Assembly (NCBI RefSeq): GCF_023856365.1
Contig: NC_064538.1
Location: 529,501-593,500 of the forward strand
DNA length: 64,000 nt
Direction: 5' to 3'
Origin: Brienomyrus brachyistius
Taxonomy: Eukaryota; Chordata; Actinopteri; Osteoglossiformes; Mormyridae
This document shows, piece by piece, positions 23,522 through 36,121 of this stretch. Below the pieces are notes generated by a model, which made no database searches, was not told where the DNA came from, and saw nothing but the letters and a program-made list of their open reading frames with translations. Within the stretch, counting starts at the first letter, position 1. The number at the start of each line of letters is the position of its first letter. The translations under genes were made by a program, and so were the position numbers.

Positions 23522-24000
23522 ATACCAGCAATTGTGGGTGGAGTCAGACCTTTTAATTGGGGGTGGGGTAAGACCTTTTAATAGGGGGTGGAGTCAGATT
23601 TTTTCATTAGGGGTGGGGTAAGACCTTTTAATTGGGGGTGGAGTGAGACTGTTTAATTAAGGGTGGACCCAGACCTTTTAATTGGGGGTAAAGTGAGCAC
23701 TTTTAATAGAGGGTGGACTTTTTAATAGGGGGTGGCCCCAGACCTTTTAATTGGGGGTAAAATCAGCGCTTTTAATAGGGGGTGGACCCAAACTTTTTAA
23801 TTGGAGATGGAGTCAGACTTTTTAATTAGGGGTGGAGCCAGACCTCTTAATTGGTGGTGAAACCCAGGGGCAAACTGGCAACCAAAAAAGTTGCCGGGAA
23901 TTTGACACTGATATTCGGGGGGTATATGGCATATTTCACCACTGACTGGGGGGCAGGGTGGGGTAAGACCTTTTAATTGGGGGTGGAGTCAGACTTTGGT
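23522..24000 (+). repeat. ~29-bp tandem repeat (GGGGGTGGAGTCAGACCTTTTAATT type)
   Basis: About twelve diverged units at 23522-23866, each with a GGGGGTGG half and a CCTTTTAATT half. A gap with unrelated sequence follows, then one or two more units at 23945-24000. Units vary in length because of small deletions. Confidence 0.9.
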
Positions 24001-24394
24001 GTATTTTGGAGGCCAGGATATTTTGCACCCATGAAATAAAGAATCAATTTACCATCTCCTGCAATCAACCCATGGCAAGATGATCGACCAACACGTTCAG
24101 CACCCCAGGTATATATGGTATATGATGCCTGGCTTGGGGGATACAGACCGGCCTCACGATACCAGTCCACCTGGAACATTACTGGACTTCCCAGTGGCCA
24201 TTCTGCATGTGATGGAGCCTCTCCTTCTTTGGAGTTCCACATGGTGAAAGACCTCAAGTAGGCGTAGAGATACTCACAAGGACAGTGCAGCTGGATTATT
24301 CCTGGTGCACAAGTTAGTTGCCTCTATGGGAACTGAGTTAAGATTTTTTTCTGTTGTCTGCATATTGAATATAAGTTCAAAGGACACAGACATG

Positions 24395-25195
24395 GCATGG
24401 TGGTGCCTATTTTTAAAATGGCAGACCAGCCTATGCCAAGGCACTGGAGACCAGGCTCTCAGCAGGATTCAGGAGGTACAGTGAGGATACCAGCCTGGCC
24501 GCGGGGCAGTGGACTGATCTTTCCTGTCACACAGCTGTGTGAGGGTTCATGCGTAATCAGCCTGTACATTGTGAACTTTGTGAGACAGCATATGGAGGAC
24601 ATGGAGAGCACTGCTGGAACCTGGGGTACTGTACTATGTATGATGTGTACCATGAAAGACCTCCTGCTTTTCTTCTCCTTCAGCAAAGACCTCCAGCATG
24701 CACTTGTACAGTCCTTTGAAATGGTGGTGATACGAATTGGCACCTCCAAATTCAAGGCTATGGTTCTTTCTTGGATTTTGCGTGGATCTTGTCTTTCTGG
24801 GAGTCAGTCTGCCTTTAGTAAAGGACTATAAATATCTCAGCATCTTATTCATGAGTGGTGATAAGAGGGTAAGTGAGACTGACAGGTCGATAGACCTGCT
24901 GGCTGCAGTTCTGTGGGCACTGAGGAAGTCTGTGTTCGTGAAGCGGAAGTAAAGTTGCATGGTTGGACTTGTGGTTTAAAGATCCATTCTCGTCCTCATC
25001 TGTATCCACGGGCATCATCTGTGGGTAATGACCAAAAGAACAAGGTCTCAAACAAGCACCCGAACGTTTCTCTATAGGGTTGGTGGATGCTGAGTGAGAG
25101 CGATGGACTTCAGTGATCCTGATGGGCCTCAATGTGTAGCTGTTGCTCGTTATGTTTAGGAAACATAAGGATGCTAGGTGGATGGCTCCCAAAGG
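24395..25195 (+). pseudogene. Non-LTR retrotransposon (LINE) reverse transcriptase remnant
   Basis: Several frames must be combined to follow it. Recognisable parts in order are: a region like the start of RT domain 1-3 with LETRLSAGF near 24450; a stretch near 24540-24640 that matches the usual FVDxxKAYDRVP zone only loosely; SKDLQHAL and GTSKFKAMVLSW (about 24690-24780); VKDYKYLSILFMSG with DRSIDLLAAVLWALRKSVFVKR (about 24815-24950); and a C-terminal stretch beginning near 25020 like the family's WVxTxRxRSQ. The KYLGVLFTSDG-type motif is typical of one common fish LINE group. Frameshifts and stops make it inactive. An (AAT)n tract starts right after it. Confidence 0.7.
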
Positions 25196-25197
25196 AG

Positions 25198-25198
25198 T

Positions 25199-25239
<41 letters not shown>

Positions 25240-25242
25240 GAA

Positions 25243-25273
<31 letters not shown>

Positions 25274-25281
25274 AAGAAGAA
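25198..25281. repeat. (AAT)n followed by (AAG)n compound microsatellite
   Basis: About thirteen AAT/TAA units then about eleven AAG units. The AAG part is a purine-only mirror-like tract. Confidence 0.95.
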
Positions 25282-25289
25282 AATAGTTT

Positions 25290-27160
25290 AACTAGTGGAA
25301 CAACAAGGTCCATCATTTTTAGTCACAACATATTTCATTCTTATTCATAAAGGCCTGAGATGCTGAAGTCTCCCTTAGTCCATCTATGCAGCCCCCAGAC
25401 ATCCCGCTCTGCCTCCCTGCACAGACATGTTTCAGCGCGGGTAGCACTGCAAGGCCTGCTGACAAATTTTCTTATTTATCTGGCACTGTTCATCTGATTT
25501 TTATGGACGCCACGGGCTGAGGAAACAAATAGATAGTCACTGTTCAGGCTTTGCTCCGTGCGCGTGGAGGAGAGCTTGCCACTGTAAAAGTCTGAGAGCT
25601 GCACTCAGTCACTAATGTTCCTGGAAATAGATACGGAATCACACATTAATAACTGACGCAAGATGGGTGAACAGGGAGTCGTCTATAAGCTTGTCCAACT
25701 TTTCACAACTTGTAGGTATTTTGGTAACATCTCTGCAGACTAAGAAAACCATACTTGCTCTTTTTGGATGTTTCCTCTAGATCCTTCAGATAAATGAACG
25801 GTCGTGAGTAGCACTCAAATCGAGTGAAAATGGTTCACGTAACACATGAATAAGGCAAAGCGGAACAGTTCATTGGTGGGCGCTGAGCTGCTTTTCCCTG
25901 CTGAATGAACTGTGTAATTATAAGAAAGACTCCAATGTAGTTATTCAAAAGTGGGTGCAACACCTACCACTGTTTTTAGGACCATGTGAAGAAGAGAAAA
26001 TGAGAATGCAGGAAAAAATAAAGCTTCAATAATAAGATTTAAGATTAAAGTGAAATGGTTTTGTGTGCAAACAACTGAAAAAAGTAAGTAAAAAACTAAT
26101 AAATGCCTCTATCAACAACTTAGATTAGGTACAAGCCTTAAGGTCTTGGGGAATAATTCATACCATCTACACTCCATCCATTACAGGGACACCACCTGTC
26201 TCCTCCGCAAGTCCACAACATAAGCAATAAAAAATTTATGTCACAATTTATGTCTTTAAATATCGTCCAGCCCAGTATGCTAGCAGAAACTACAAATGCT
26301 GACAGGCACCTGCAGCTCACTGGAGGTCTTCTCTGCTTGAGGTTATTCCCAAGACCAGTATCAGCTCATATTTAAGAAGTTACGAATATTGAATTCCTCA
26401 GATTGGAAATGACGGCTTTGTGATCACCAATCGATGTCACGCGCTGATGAGGGCCGTGTGATGGCTGAGGCAGTATGATGTCTATCGAATTGTCATTCTG
26501 CTTGCTTATGACTTTCAGTGAGGTATTCCCTCATCATTCCATCACGGTCAAAACAAAGCAATGTATCCTTCTAAGGTACGTTTTCATGGCCAGAAGGAAA
26601 ATCAATGCAGTTCTTAAATCTTAAACAATGGCATTGTAGAAATGCTTGTGTTCTATGGCAGTGTTGTAGTGCATGAAATGAATTATTAAGTATTGATTAT
26701 GGTAAGTGAGGTGATGCATAACAATGAATTTGAAATATAAAAGTATTATTTTCGTCTTTACATTGGCCACCCCAATATGTAGTGAAGGCTGTTAGACTAC
26801 TTAGTCATTTAGTTTGTCAGCTAAGAAAAATGATCCACCGAGAAAGGATGCCTTAAAACCTGGAATGTTCAGGACGCCTCATCGTTGCTGGAAATGCAGG
26901 GTAGAGGCTCACACCAGTTAATTAATTTTATTTATTAACGCGAAACAATAAAACACTAGTGACATCCCATCTGGGGTGTAGCCTGCCTTGTGCCTTAAGC
27001 TGCCTGGTGTAAGCTCCAGGCCATCTGTGATGCAGAGCAGGATAAGCGAGTAAAAGACGGATTGATAAAATAAACACTGAAATACACATTTACATGAGGA
27101 TAAGCACGAAGATGCAGGCCATGGGACTAGATGTCTGTTTTGCTGATCAGTGTCTCCAAA
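25290..27160. other. Non-coding stretch, no feature recognised
   Basis: No repeat family or exon recognised. Short ORFs only. Confidence 0.5.
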
Positions 27161-27164
27161 TATG

Positions 27165-27360
27165 CCTCCATCCATCCATCTATCATCACAACCACTTAAT
27201 CCCAACTGGGGGGGACTGCCAATCAACCAGGCCTGCATACTTTTGGACCGTGGGAGGAAACCGGAACCCCGAACGGAAACCCACGCAAACACAGGGAGAG
27301 AATGCAAACTCCACACAGAAAGAGCCCATGTCCGACCCTGGGTTCGAACCCAAAAATTTG
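27165..27360 (-). repeat. tRNA-derived SINE, family A, minus strand, internally deleted
   Basis: The plus strand shows the reversed landmarks: CCATCCATCCATCTATCATC, GGACCGTGGGAGGAAACCGG, AACCCACGCAAACACAGGGA, ATGCAAACTCCACACAGAAA and a reversed box B (GGGTTCGAACCC). Confidence 0.75.
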
Positions 27361-27427
27361 TAATTTTTTTTTATTTTGTTTGCATTGTGGGGAACATTTG
27401 GTCCCCACAATGTAATATAAACATAAT

Positions 27428-27466
<39 letters not shown>

Positions 27467-27765
27467 AATGGGGACCATCCATTCATTTCAATGGGAAGAA
27501 CTCTAATCCCAATCACGACACCCTTAACCCCCACCCATCCCTAACCTTAACCATAAGTAACCAACCAAAATACAAGACTTTTGGCACTTTTGGTTTTTTG
27601 ATTGCATTCAGAGAATTTTATTATTTTTTTTTGGTTATCCAAATGCGGACCTCAAAAGATGTCCCCAAAAGTAGGGAAATTTCACATTTTACTACACTTT
27701 AGGGACAATTTGGTTGTCAAATGTGATCTATGCAAACACACACACACACACACACACATCCATCA
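27360..27765 (+). repeat. Interspersed repeat (GGGGACC / CTTAACC type), copy 2
   Basis: Begins with a palindrome-like GGAACATTTGGTCCCCACAA. It then has a (CA)n tract (27434-27462), GGGGACCATCCATTCATTTC, AACCCCCACCCATCCCTAACC, ATAAGTAACCAACCAAAATA, GGCACTTTTGGTTTTTTGATTGC and a second (CA)n tract at about 27736-27760. It is related to the copies at 5820, 54355 and 60895. Confidence 0.75.
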
Positions 27766-27769
27766 TAGA

Positions 27770-29420
27770 GGAAAAAGGCTTTGGATACTTGTGAGATAAG
27801 TCTCATTGTCCTTATTGCTTAATTACCTCCACAGGTAACTGGGTTAGTGGGCCAATAGCCCTCTTACTGTAGGTCCAGCCATTTGTTCATGGTCTGAAGG
27901 GATCAGGGAGCCACACATTCAGGCGGCATCTTCTCCTCAAGGTCAGTCTTGTAAGGAAGCGTCTAGGTTTCTTGTCTCCACCTCCTTGTTGTGATAAATT
28001 GATAAATGTCTATTTCACAGCTCAGGAAAGGCACTATTTCTTTTCTTTCTTTTTTTACCTTGAAGTGCACTGACATCATAGAACAGCTTGACATCTAACC
28101 GAGTGATATGCACGCATGCTTGAGTCTTAAGTGTAATAGATCAGCTGTTCGAATGCCAGTTATAAGTAATGCGGCTACATTTCTGGGTGATCAATATTGA
28201 GTGTGAGGTGCTGTTTGACCACTGTAAATGCTAAGCGCGATGTTCAGAAGATCAATAGTGCGGATGGTAACCATTTTCTGCAGTGAGTCACACTGGCTTG
28301 TGGCTCACTGTGTTCAGGTGATAAAATGTGTCCTTGTGGGAGAACTGCTGGTTTTTTTAATAAAGGATTCTTAACTCTGTCCACTGTAGGGGAGACATTC
28401 AATGATTGATTCCATGTTACCTTTTGGTCAACACACCTCAGGAACTGTCTATGTAAGCTGTTTGGGAAGCAGTACTTTCCAAAGATGGGTAATAAAAGTC
28501 CTAAGTGCTGCCACGGCATTCACAGCAACCTTAAATATATAGCCAATCTGTGAGAAGTATAGTGTAGATGTCAAGTCCTTAAGTTACTGTAAATGATGAC
28601 TCTGTGATAGCAACACACAAACAACTGATCTCCATAAAAAAAATGTTGTGTTGAAAAGAGAAAATAGCTGTAGGGTTTTTCCGGCATTGGCTACTCACTC
28701 AAAACAGCTTCGACTGACTGATCAGGACAAACAGCTGAATTCCTGGTCAAAATGGCCCCTGTCGTTGCTTGATGTTTAAGCCAGTAAGCTTCAGTTCCTT
28801 TTGTTTATTGTATGAAACTTGTACTATTCTTTTTTATTTTATTTTTTGCAAAGTGACTAAAAACAACAAGTAGAAATGTACCAATTTCGTAATTCTCGTG
28901 TATTTTACTGCTTCATCCGATCTCCTTCTTTTGAAGGTAAACAGAAGCAAACCGTTGCATAAGCAAAATGGTTATAGGGATTTTAACTGAGAGTTAATGT
29001 TATTCATGGTGTCCCAGAATCCTTCACTCTGTAACACTGGAGGCCATGGCTGCTGGATTTCCACCCGTGGGTGGAAGTGCTCATTGAGGATCAATCATAA
29101 TCAGCCGTAACTAGAGAGGACACCATTCATCTTGGATAATGAAGATGTTTAATAGTGTTTTCTGTGTCCATGGAGCTCAGGTGGTCAAGCTGATATACTG
29201 TAGGTTCAAGGATGAGGTTCAAAAGACGAACACTAATTAAAAATCCCGCTTTACTAAGGTTTTTTTTTTGTTTGGTTTGTAATTAGTTCTCCAAGCCCAA
29301 ATAAGGCTCATTACACATTATACGCGATACATCTGAAGACTCAAAAATAAAAAGGGGAGTGGAGATTTAGGTGACACAATCCAGAAAAATGTCTACTCTG
29401 CAGAATGCATATCAGGGCTA
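27770..29420. other. Non-coding stretch, no feature recognised
   Basis: No family motif or convincing exon. A box B-like GTTCGAATGCC occurs near 28146 but without a matching box A. Confidence 0.5.
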
Positions 29421-29426
29421 GGGTCC

Positions 29427-29590
29427 CTGGTGAGGTAGGGGCTGGAGTCCCCCGTGAGGAAGGCACTAGTCTCCTGTGAGGTAGAGGCTACAGTTTCCTA
29501 TGAGGTAGGGGCTAGAATCACCTGTGAGGTACGGGATAGGGTTCCCTGTGAGGTAGAGGCTCATGTCCCCTATGAGGTAGGGTCTAGATT
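29427..29590 (+). repeat. ~24-bp tandem repeat (GTGAGGTAGGGGCTAGAGTC type)
   Basis: About seven imperfect units with the shared GTGAGGTAG core. Confidence 0.9.
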
Positions 29591-29697
29591 ATTATTATTT
29601 TATTCTTATTTTATAATGTCTGTAAAGCACTTTGCAGACCCCGTGGTTAAAACAGTGCTATATAAATAAAGACTGATTGATTGATTGATTGAATCCA
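29590..29697 (+). repeat. LINE-tail-like sequence with (GATT)n end
   Basis: TGTCTGTAAAGCACTTTGCA, then GTGCTATATAAATAAAGACT and three to four GATT units. This resembles the 3' end of a fish retroposon ending in a short simple repeat. Confidence 0.5.
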
Positions 29698-29699
29698 AG

Positions 29700-30425
29700 T
29701 CCCAGCCACTTAGCTGACAGAGTAAGGGGGGACTGTGGGCTCGAGCCTCTCCAAGGCAGCACAGGATGCAAGTCAGGGGCGACCCCTGGATGAGCTGCTG
29801 GTCCAATGCAGGCCAAGTACATGCTCATAACTTCACACAAGTTCCTGCTCCCCAGGCCAAACCGTTGGCCGCCAGCCGGATTAGCCGATGGGAGATGGAT
29901 GGAGGAAATATATAAGGTCTTATAGTTTTTCCAGATAAAAAGGCGGTTAACCCTGTAATAACTACAAAGAAGAACAGAAGGTCAACCAAGTAGAAATGAA
30001 GCGTCAAGTTATTAAAAAATACTTTAACAAATGTGGTGCCCAGAACTGGGTCTGAGAATAGGTGTAAACTGGAGTACTGGGATTTAGCGATAGCAGCCTG
30101 AAACGTTGACATACAGGTCTGTCACATCCAGCCTGTGCAGCTAAGAGTGCATCAGCATCACTGCCACTGAAAACGGTCCTTATATGCAAAGAAAAGGGGG
30201 CTGTTGGAGGCTTGGGAGAATATGTTTTATTCTTTATTAAACATGAAGTGAGCTGCTTTAGTTAGGGAAGCCACTTGGAGGGCGGCCTGTGATGTCTGCC
30301 AGAGAACCACAACCTGTGTATAATCCAAAGGAATCTTACATAAAGTGCAATAGATGGTTTTAGTAAACCAATGTGAGCATATACACATATACAGTATGTG
30401 TGTCTGTATTTTGATATTGAAGTTT
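29700..30425. other. Non-coding stretch
   Basis: The part near 29755-29900 (GCGACCCCTGGATGAGCTGC, ending GGGAGATGGATGGAGG) is reminiscent of a fish SINE 3' half but was not assigned. Otherwise nothing recognised. Confidence 0.4.
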
Positions 30426-30428
30426 TTT

Positions 30429-30985
30429 TTGGTAACAGTGTACTTGAAGCTGTTATCTACAGTATAATGCACTATAGATACCTTCATAATGCATTATAAT
30501 GGTCAGTATGAGACTTAATAAAGCATTACAGCATCTTCTATTGACAGTCAAAAGGCATCATAGTGCTGATTATAATAAGCCTTCATAGGCCACAATGAAG
30601 CTCTCATATATAGTACTATAGACTATAGTGTTCATTACAACACATCATAATCTCAAATGAAGTTATCATCTATAAGGCACTATAGATGCCTTCATAATGC
30701 ATCATAATTGTCGGTATAAGAATTTAAGATGCTTTGTACTGCATTATGAAGGTACTGTATATATAATGCATTATAGATGAGAGTTTCATAAAGCGTTCAT
30801 AATGTAATAATCATAATTTATGATTCATAATAATAATTTGTTAATAATAATAATTCATAATCATGGTTTGTTATGCCCTTTAATATTTATAGCCATGTTT
30901 ATAATGCTTTACGAATGCATCATACTGTTTTATGAATGTGTTTATAGGTTCTTATAGACATGGCCTTCATAGAAAGTGTTACCAT
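30429..30985. mobile_element. MITE-like element rich in CATTATAATGC palindromes
   Basis: About 555 bp. The left end GGTAACAGTGTACTTGAAG and the inverted right end (CTTCATAGAAAGTGTTACC) match at 14 of 19 positions by eye. Inside are repeated CTTCATAATGCATTATAATG and TAATGCACTATAGATACC motifs in both orientations. It is non-coding. A non-autonomous DNA transposon is the best explanation. Confidence 0.6.
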
Positions 30986-30989
30986 TATT

Positions 30990-33900
30990 TCAAATGATCA
31001 CACTGCTGAGCAGATGTTGAGAAGGCAGCGGCACTGTGTGTGTGTGTGAATGCCCTGTGTGAATTGTCTCTGCATGAGCACTCTCTCTGTAACCTGCCGC
31101 TTTCGTTTTTCGCCAGTGTGATTTCACCTGTAATGAAAGTATGGCTGCGTGCAAAGGAGCAGCAATCAGTGCTTAAACCCAGCAACTGCGTCGGGTATGA
31201 AAGAGGGCAGAATGCACCTGCTGCCCAGCCACCTGTCCAGAGCCATGTGCTGGTGTGGGGGGGGGGGCTCGCCATCGTGTGTGGCCATAGGTCTACTTTG
31301 GTCTTAGAGCCGGAGACCCACACTGGTTCACATCTCTGAATGCTCTGTCGAGGCCATTCCATTGGGCAGGGGAGAGCAGGGAGTGGCTAAGGGACGGTCC
31401 AATCAGGTTCAGGCTATGTAGGAATGCAGTACGCGATGCTGGACCCTAACTCCTCTGGAATGGGCTGGTCCCAGCTGGCTTGTTCCCTTCCACAGCCTTG
31501 GAGATGCACGGAAGGGTTGCGTCTCTGGGTAGCTAAAAGAAAGCGTGTCGAAGCAACACTGCCAGCTGGTGTTTATTATTAACAGCACATTAAAAATTTC
31601 TCAGAAATATAAAAAGGTTTTCCAATATATTTGGCAGACTGCAAGAGAGAAGGCAACCTATAAAAGCTGAGTAACTTTTCATTGCTTGAAAAAACCATCT
31701 GCAAGTGAGCTTCCTTTGGCATTGGAGCTGAAGCTTGTCAGAGCTCACAAATGTGTATGAGGGACCAATGGATGATGACCGGGCAGCTACATGCCCCAGA
31801 AGGTAATGTCCGGATCTGCAATGTGCACATGTGGCTTTTGAGTATTCCAGCTGTATCTTCACAGGGATCTTTCCAATGAACAATGGGACTTAGAACTGTC
31901 TGTAGTGAGTGCCCTGGGATGGACCCTTTAGGGAACACCTAGCCTTATGCCTGGTTTTTCATGGATCTTGGCTCGAATTCCCTGTGGATCATGGGATGAA
32001 TTGATCAATACCCAACTACTGCGAATATGAAACAAGTCTGAGATTCACGTTTGCTGTAAGGTTGAGGACTCTTTTGGTCTCATTTTTTTTTACAACTGCA
32101 TGTGAACCAGAGAGCAGTGCGAGTCTGATAAGAGCTGATTGGTTATTTATTAATAGGATTGCCTAGGGGATGCTTCTATCCAAGCAGCTTAAGATCTGAC
32201 ATGTCACGTTTTTTTCTGAGAAGTTAAGGAACCAAAAGCGCCAGGCCAAAGCAGCGTCAGCTTGACCCCTTCTCGTCCGTCCACGTTATTCCTGGTGCCG
32301 AAGAAATGAGAGAGACAGATGTGCAATGAATTAGGAAGGGCTGGCACTCTATTTGTAACCCTAATATACAGCAAGACTATTGACAAGCTAGAGAAGGCCA
32401 TATTGACCGAGACCTGAATAGAGTGACTTTCATGGTCAATTTTGCCAGTGCTGCAGGCCGAGCTTGTCAATTCTCCACAGCCAGTTGACGGAAATGAGTT
32501 TCCTCAGAGTTCATGATCTGTTTTGGGACAGGAGGCAAGACTTCCCCTCCCCAGTGCTGGAGACTTGGCCCAAAATGCGTCCAGCCTCTCTTGTGGGTTA
32601 GGCAAAGCGAAAGGTTTTGGCTAGTGGCTGCTCCATGCAAAGAGTGGCATTGCAGGAGATTAGGAATGAGGGCAATCAATGGCTGCGGCAGGACAGCCTC
32701 CTTAAACCAGCTTTGAGTAGCCCATGAGGCATGGACACTTCTTTGTTTCACTATGTTGTGTGTGTAAAGCGGGGCAATTTGTTGTATCCTTACTTTGTCC
32801 TTCCTCAAAGAGGCGTAATACAAACAAAGCTTTCGACAACAGCGAAATGCTCTTGATTGGGTATTTTTATTCCGGAGGAGAATCTTTCTGGCACCAGCAT
32901 AACGGCAACTTTTTCTGATTGTCTAATTTAAGTAAAGGAGCCAAGCTTTTGGAAGACAGCAAAAGCACACTGGGGGAGAGCAGTCGACGGCCTTTGTAAT
33001 GAAAGGAAAGCATTCAACCGTTTTAACTTCTTTTTTTTTTTTTTTTCCTGCAGACGCTTGGCTCCTGTGGGCTGCAGACACGCTTCCTGTCATCACACAG
33101 TACTTTCAGTTGCTTGCGTGACTCTTCATGTAAAGCACGTTACCATTTATAAAGGCAGCCTTTGTTTTGCACAGCCAGCGCTGGCCTTCAGCAAATGTCA
33201 TACGTTTCAGTGATTAATTTAACCTAATTAGTCTTCTCTAATGATAGATTCTAGTAATTTACAAGGGAAGTGGTTTAGGTAGCTGGCCCGCAGTTTGCTG
33301 GGTCATCGCATTCTTGGTTTTTACTTCCGTTTGGTGGCATAAAATAATTACGGCCCTAAATTAAGGTATATTCCACTGGGGTGCAGCGTTATTTGCTTCA
33401 AGTCTTTGCAGATGCTGATAAATTCTGATGTTTCATCCCAATAGACACTTATTTAGATGAAACCACATACTGCGGACATCGTGGGCAGCATGCACCTTGT
33501 GTGCAAAGAGCCAAAATCTATTGTTATCATTCTTATTACTCTCTGTTTTTCCAGCTGCCCTTTTATCCCTAAAATGACTTTATGTAGCTGTACCTCAGCG
33601 GCTTATACAGCTGAATGCTTTTAATTCATGTCCCTTGCTCAGAAGTACAATAGCACAGCTCTCTCCTGCTATGCACAGCCGCCAAGCTAGAACACTGCGG
33701 GCCTTGCTGGTGTGTCAATCAGCGTTTTTTAGCAACAGCAAAAACAAGAAGACCGGTAATATGTGCTGAGTAAGCTGCACATGACAGGGAAGACCAGAGA
33801 ATTGGCCGCTCAGCTTTTCTCCTGCACGGAGAAGGGGGATTGGGGGTGTCCTGAACGAACATGCATGACACATGGACGAACCCCATTCTGTCCTGTTCGT

Positions 33901-34370
33901 GATCTCAGACTTCACCCATCTGCTGGTGATCATCCAGCTGAAGGCACATGCTGCAGGGACTATGTAGGAAGAGTCGTGTGAGACAATTTATAAACTGTGG
34001 CAACTACATGCTGGGCTCTGTGCACCACGCAATCAAAGGAGATCATGTATTTTGCTGACTTGTTTGCAATAAGAAAAGTGAGTCATTCGTATTTGTTATT
34101 GGATGAGGAGAGATGCTGGAAAACGATTTGGTGCGATGGGCTTTAGGGACTTTAGTTTGAGCCAGTCTTTGGAAGTCAGATGGAAATAAGGGAACGCCTT
34201 TCTTAAAATAGCACTGCAGTGACACACTTCCCTATGAAGACAGGGTCTCGCAGTTAGAGCATGACTTTACGCGAAGCTTTCATTGAGATGACGTAGCATC
34301 ACTCGAAAGTGAACTGTCACGTGTGAGTGTCACCACACGGTTCATGCCAGGCCGTCGGCGTCAGGGACCG
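30990..34370. other. Long non-coding stretch
   Basis: Contains a G run near 31257-31267, a poly-T tract at about 33030-33047 that ends in an acceptor-like CCTGCAG, and an AT-rich interval (33180-33400) that could be conserved non-coding DNA. The overlapping ORFs at 31.0-32.8 kb on both strands show no family motif. Confidence 0.45.
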
Positions 34371-34383
34371 AATGCGCGGGGCA

Positions 34384-34620
34384 CGTGTGGCCCCAGTGAG
34401 AGAGAGAAGCCAGGCTCTCAGTGTGGCCCCAGCGAGAGAGAGAAGCCAGGCTCTCAGTGTGGCCCCAGCGAGAGAGAGTATCCAGGCTCTCAGTGTGGCC
34501 CCAGCGAGAGAGAGAAGCCAGGCTCTCAGTGTGGCCCCAGCGAGAGAGAGAAGCCAGGCTCTCAGTGTGGCCCCAGCGAGAGAGAGAAGCCAGGCTCTCA
34601 GTGTGGCCCCAGGCTCTCAG
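34384..34620 (+). repeat. 36-bp minisatellite
   Basis: About six and a half units built from GGCCCCAGCGAGAGAGAGAA plus GCCAGGCTCTCAGTGT. One unit reads GTATCCAGG in place of AAGCCAGG. Because 36 is divisible by 3, each frame shows a 12-residue peptide repeat (one is CGPSEREKPGSQ), but no exon signal supports coding. Confidence 0.95.
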
Positions 34621-34639
34621 TGACGGCTTCTGTATTCTC

Positions 34640-35540
34640 CGCGCAATTCAGATGGGTGTTGAACTACCTTGAGTTGAATCCTTGAGGGTTTTTTATTCAG
34701 ATAAAGTCAGAAAGCATTGATTCATGATGTTGTATTGCCTAGCAACTAGTTCTGAAAAAGAGAAAAGAAGAAGAAAAGAGAGAATGTGAGAAAAAAGTGC
34801 TTTATACGGCTTATTCTTTGTTATCTCCAGAACAAGCTGTTGGTGAAGTACAGATGGTAATTATTTTAATTTTACAAAACGTTCATATTGAAGGATTAAA
34901 CATACATGGACTTTTTATTGTTATCTGACTGAGTGGAAATGTACATTTATTTCTGTGTTTTTTATTTGCATTATGCAATGGTGTCATGCGAATACAAAAA
35001 GGGTGCAGCTTTGAACGCCGAGTCGGATTTATTGTCTTCTTTATTATGATTGCTCTCTGTTTTCTTATCATATCACCACCAATGTTTGTCCAAACTGGGG
35101 AATCATAGATTCTGTACTTCAACAGAAAGGCAAGGCCATCTGCAGTGCATCATCTCGCCCTCACATGTAAACATGCTGTAAATTTAATGGGCGTGCATCA
35201 ACCGCGGCACTGCCACATCTCCAGAGAAATGAAATTATGGGTAATCATTCACCCTGATCTGAATTAATGAGCTCATTAAACGCTAAGACACCATGCCAAT
35301 AGAAATCCAAGCAGTTTTACAATATACAGCCCTGTCCACTTAAGATTACTAATTTATTTAATAAAGAGCACTCTGTAATGAGTATATAACATATCCTTCA
35401 TGACGTGCGACCTGATTTATTCACATCACATTTGGCTTATTCTGATACATAATTAAATATTTTAAATGAGATCTAGGATCAGTCTCGCACCTAGAGCTGA
35501 ATGCTAATCTTAGCACATGTACCACGGAGGGTAGGATGGC
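34640..35540. other. Non-coding stretch
   Basis: AT-rich. The part at 35215-35300 has a palindromic TAATGAGCTCATTA, a homeodomain-like motif pair. Nothing else recognised. Confidence 0.45.
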
Positions 35541-35544
35541 GGGT

Positions 35545-35710
35545 CAGCAGGTAGCATGGCGGAGAAGGACATTTGTAACCGGAAGGTTGTTGGCTTAAGT
35601 CCCAGGAGATATCCTGCTGCAGTCCCCTTGATCAAGGTACATACCCTCAACCGCTCAGTGAAATACCCAGCTCTCCATTTTGGTAATGTTACGTTTCCAT
35701 GACTAAAAAC
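35545..35710 (+). repeat. tRNA-derived SINE, family B, copy 1
   Basis: AACCGGAAGGTTGTTGGCTT (box B region), then CCTTGATCAAGGTACATACC, CTCAGTGAAATACCCAGCTC and TTTTGGTAATGTTA. This matches the order I recall for a common fish SINE. Confidence 0.6.
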
Positions 35711-36121
35711 CATCAGCTATGCAATAAAATAATAATGAAAGAGCGAGTTCTGGAGCAGAATTGACTCTGCATGTTCTCCATTTAGGTTTCATTCGGAGTG
35801 ACACAGGTTAGTGTCCTGGCTTAGCAGATGTTTTTCCTCACCCACTTAGACACTTGGAATTTTACCACAGTGATTTAGATTATAAACCCTGCTAAGGGCC
35901 TGCAAAGGCAGCAGTCCCCTTCCAGAGATTTAAATCTACATATTTTTAATGACACAAATTCACGTGCAGCTATGCCTGTTGCCCTCCAGAGCAGAGTGAG
36001 GCGGGGAAGGTTCCAGAAGGTTCCATGCTGTGCCGGAGCCTCGTAACCCAGCATCCTCACTCAAAGGCAGTGAAACATTTAATAAAGGAACGCTGTGGCT
36101 GAAATATAGAATTATCTCTGT

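Noticed and set aside
33030..33130. Exon after the poly-T tract and CCTGCAG
   Set aside because: The acceptor looks good, but the frame is short, has no donor nearby and no recognisable product.
34323..34685. Three overlapping frames over the 36-bp repeat
   Set aside because: A repeat whose length is a multiple of three keeps every stop-free frame open; nothing favours one frame.
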